Shown: in pieces, positions 62,101 through 64,000 of the stretch
How positions within the stretch are numbered: position 1 is the first letter of the stretch
How the letters are laid out: every line of letters begins with the position of its first letter
Assembly: GCA_000499405.2 (NCBI GenBank)
Contig: HG738139.1
Span: 9,944,616 to 10,008,615 of the forward strand
DNA length: 64,000 nt
Origin: Onchocerca volvulus
Taxonomy: Eukaryota > Nematoda > Chromadorea > Rhabditida > Onchocercidae
Direction of reading: 5' to 3'
Program-made: the position numbers and the translations under genes
Notes under the pieces: model-generated
Seen by the model: only the letters and a program-made list of their open reading frames with translations
Database searches by the model: none
Told to the model about the DNA's origin: nothing

Positions 62101-64000
62101 TGGCACTAAATTTCATTGAGAACTGAATTTTATCTTCCGACCTCGATATTATTTTTGCTAGATTCAACAAATAAGAAATTCTATTCCTTTTTTTTTAAAG
62201 GTTCGCACAGTTCGTATATTACACTCCAAAACTTACTAAACTCCGAATATTTCTCACAATAAATTCATTATTCTAAATTAGTATTATTATTACTATTGCA
62301 AACTAAATAAGTAGTTAATTTCGATTTTTTCCAAATTTTTGTCTATTTTTTTAGTTTTTAGTCATAGTGGCATAACTATCAAATGAAAGAAATTAAAAAG
62401 TGAAAAATTAGGATAAAAAAAGTTTGTTATTTGAATAACATATGTACACAATGATGAATAGAATGTATATATTCAAGTAATTAAAAGCTGTAATTACCCA
62501 AAAATATGATAAAATGATGTGGAAATAATACTACTATGCATTTGGAAAGAATATTATTCCAGCCATGATCATGAAGATAAGTTTCATTTGAAACGAGCAT
62601 TCCAAGTAATTCATAAAAAGAAAGAAAAAAATCATTCCCAGCTATCTTACTGTAATGCTTCAATGAAAAGTTGTAGTAAGATAACTGAAAATGATTATAC
62701 AATCAAAATAAATGCGCCGACAACTTTATGTACAACAAATAATCTGAATCTAATTATAGCATTTTATGCAGAAATATTTTCGGCAAATATGAACTTTACG
62801 AACTTGAAAGTTGCATGGAATCGCATCGCAATAAATTCATTCTTGCTTCATATTCTAAGCTATACTCTTTTCCGTTCGAACAACAATTCGTCTAATAAAT
62901 TCAGAATATCTTACTCAAAATGAAACTTATCGCATGCATTAAATACTAAGTTGGTCATTCATGAAGCTCAGAGATAACATAAAATTCAAAAGCTAATGTT
63001 TACCGATGCTTTACTTAAATCAATAGTTCGTATTCAATTAATATTCCAAATTAATTTCAAGATCTATTTCTCTTGGTAACAAATAAAGATGAACATTAAA
63101 AATATGTATAATATTCAACAAAAAATGTCGCTGATAGGTAATTTCCCCTGACTATTAATCGAAGTGCAGAGTTTTTTTTGTTAACTTCCGCTCAATATTT
63201 GCTTGAATATTTAAACCTTAAAAAATTATCATGATAAACAGCGAAAAAAAAATTAACTTAACAGATTTTGATATGAGTTTCTTTGATTTATGTTATTCAA
63301 ATATAATGCATGTCCATATTTCGCATTGCGAATCAATAAATTAATTCCGCAAATTTATCCAAATAGAGAGGAAGGGAAATCATGTTTGCAGGTTGCATTT
63401 TAAATGATAATTTTGTCTAAGATATCACTTTTTCCATATATTTGCTGGGATATTAAGAAAATCAAATCATTTGGATAGTTCTATTGATATCAGAATGTAA
63501 GAATTGTTCAAATAAAATACCCAAAACAAATGAATTCTATTCGAATTAATTAAAAATAATATTTCCATAATTAGGGAATCAACTGTCAAATTTTTCGAAT
63601 TCATAATGCAAATTATTCGATGTTTTATTTTTAAAACAGTTCCTTAAATTCATATTCAATCTTATTTTTCTTATATATTTCTATAAGACCAATAATTTAA
63701 TAACTTAAACTTACATAATTAATTAATATTATTGTGATTAAATAGGTGATAAGTTAAGATTACTGCCCAATTTTCTTCTAATTTTAAAAATTTTTTATTT
63801 TAGTTTCAAGAAATATAAAAGGGCGAATGTTACCGGCAATTTTTGAAGTGCTTTATGAAAGAATCATCCTAAGAAATCAGCGTAATTTCAAAATCAAAAA
63901 TAAAACAATTGTGCCGACGAAATAAATTTAAGAAATAATTTGTCACAATTGACATTTTTTTTCTTTCATATTCATATGTTCAATTTTTCACACGAAATAA
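59127..64000. other. Gene-poor terminal stretch
   Basis: About 4.9 kb of AT-rich DNA without a gene I can support. The longest open frame (62519-62923, plus) starts with GTG, is Asn/Lys/Ile/Ser-rich as expected of random AT-rich DNA, and has no splice context. Frames at 59905-60150, 61063-61254 and 61441-61659 look the same. I find no tRNA. Confidence 0.45.

Noticed and set aside
62519..62923. 134-codon plus-strand frame
   Set aside because: Starts with GTG, has AT-driven residue composition and no splice context or homology.

Overview
This is AT-rich nuclear DNA from a nematode, most likely a filarial or related spirurid worm. The evidence is short exons with TTTTCAG or TTTTTAG acceptors, AG-bounded acceptors just upstream of several start codons (a sign of spliced-leader trans-splicing), many poly-A/poly-T runs, and a set of proteins with clear animal orthologues. 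All gene models were spliced by hand; every model reported below keeps one open frame through its junctions unless an uncertainty is stated. The species call is inference.

Layout. On the minus strand, 16587 to 726 is an AKAP1 orthologue (N-terminal membrane anchor, KH domain, Tudor domain; about 711 residues). An 8 kb intron in it (14078-6028) holds a 3.7 kb imperfect palindrome with two inverted copies of a dead kin-17 retrocopy joined to LTR-retrotransposon sequence. Also on the minus strand, 27548 to 21795 is a 756-residue PP2C phosphatase of the PPM1D/Wip1 class. It shares a 1.4 kb divergent upstream region with a plus-strand F-box/kelch gene (FBXO42-like, 28967-33100). Next on the plus strand are glia maturation factor (34559-36317, apparently with an ATG-only first exon), a giant secreted protein gene (38054-46701), an unrecognised coiled-coil protein (48460-50975), a CHCHD2/10-type twin CX9C protein (53671-54697) and GLOD4 (56809-59126). 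The last 4.9 kb has no gene I can support.

The most unusual item is the 13-exon gene at 38054-46701. It encodes a signal peptide, about eight EF-hand-like segments, a basic RIRR furin-type site, a long acidic low-complexity region, a Thr/Ser-rich array of 20-residue repeats with three inserted CPC cassettes, and a small Cys-rich tail, about 1932 residues in all. Splice choice at one donor (40722) would switch between this and a 356-residue EF-hand-only protein.

From memory, several of these genes have C. elegans orthologues on chromosome III, and har-1 (CHCHD2/10) and glod-4 are near neighbours there, as here. That needs checking. Functional links: AKAP1 (mitochondrial outer membrane scaffold), the twin CX9C protein and GLOD4 have known or likely mitochondrial roles; PPM1D is a DNA-damage phosphatase; GMF acts on Arp2/3 actin branches; FBXO42 is an SCF ubiquitin-ligase adaptor.
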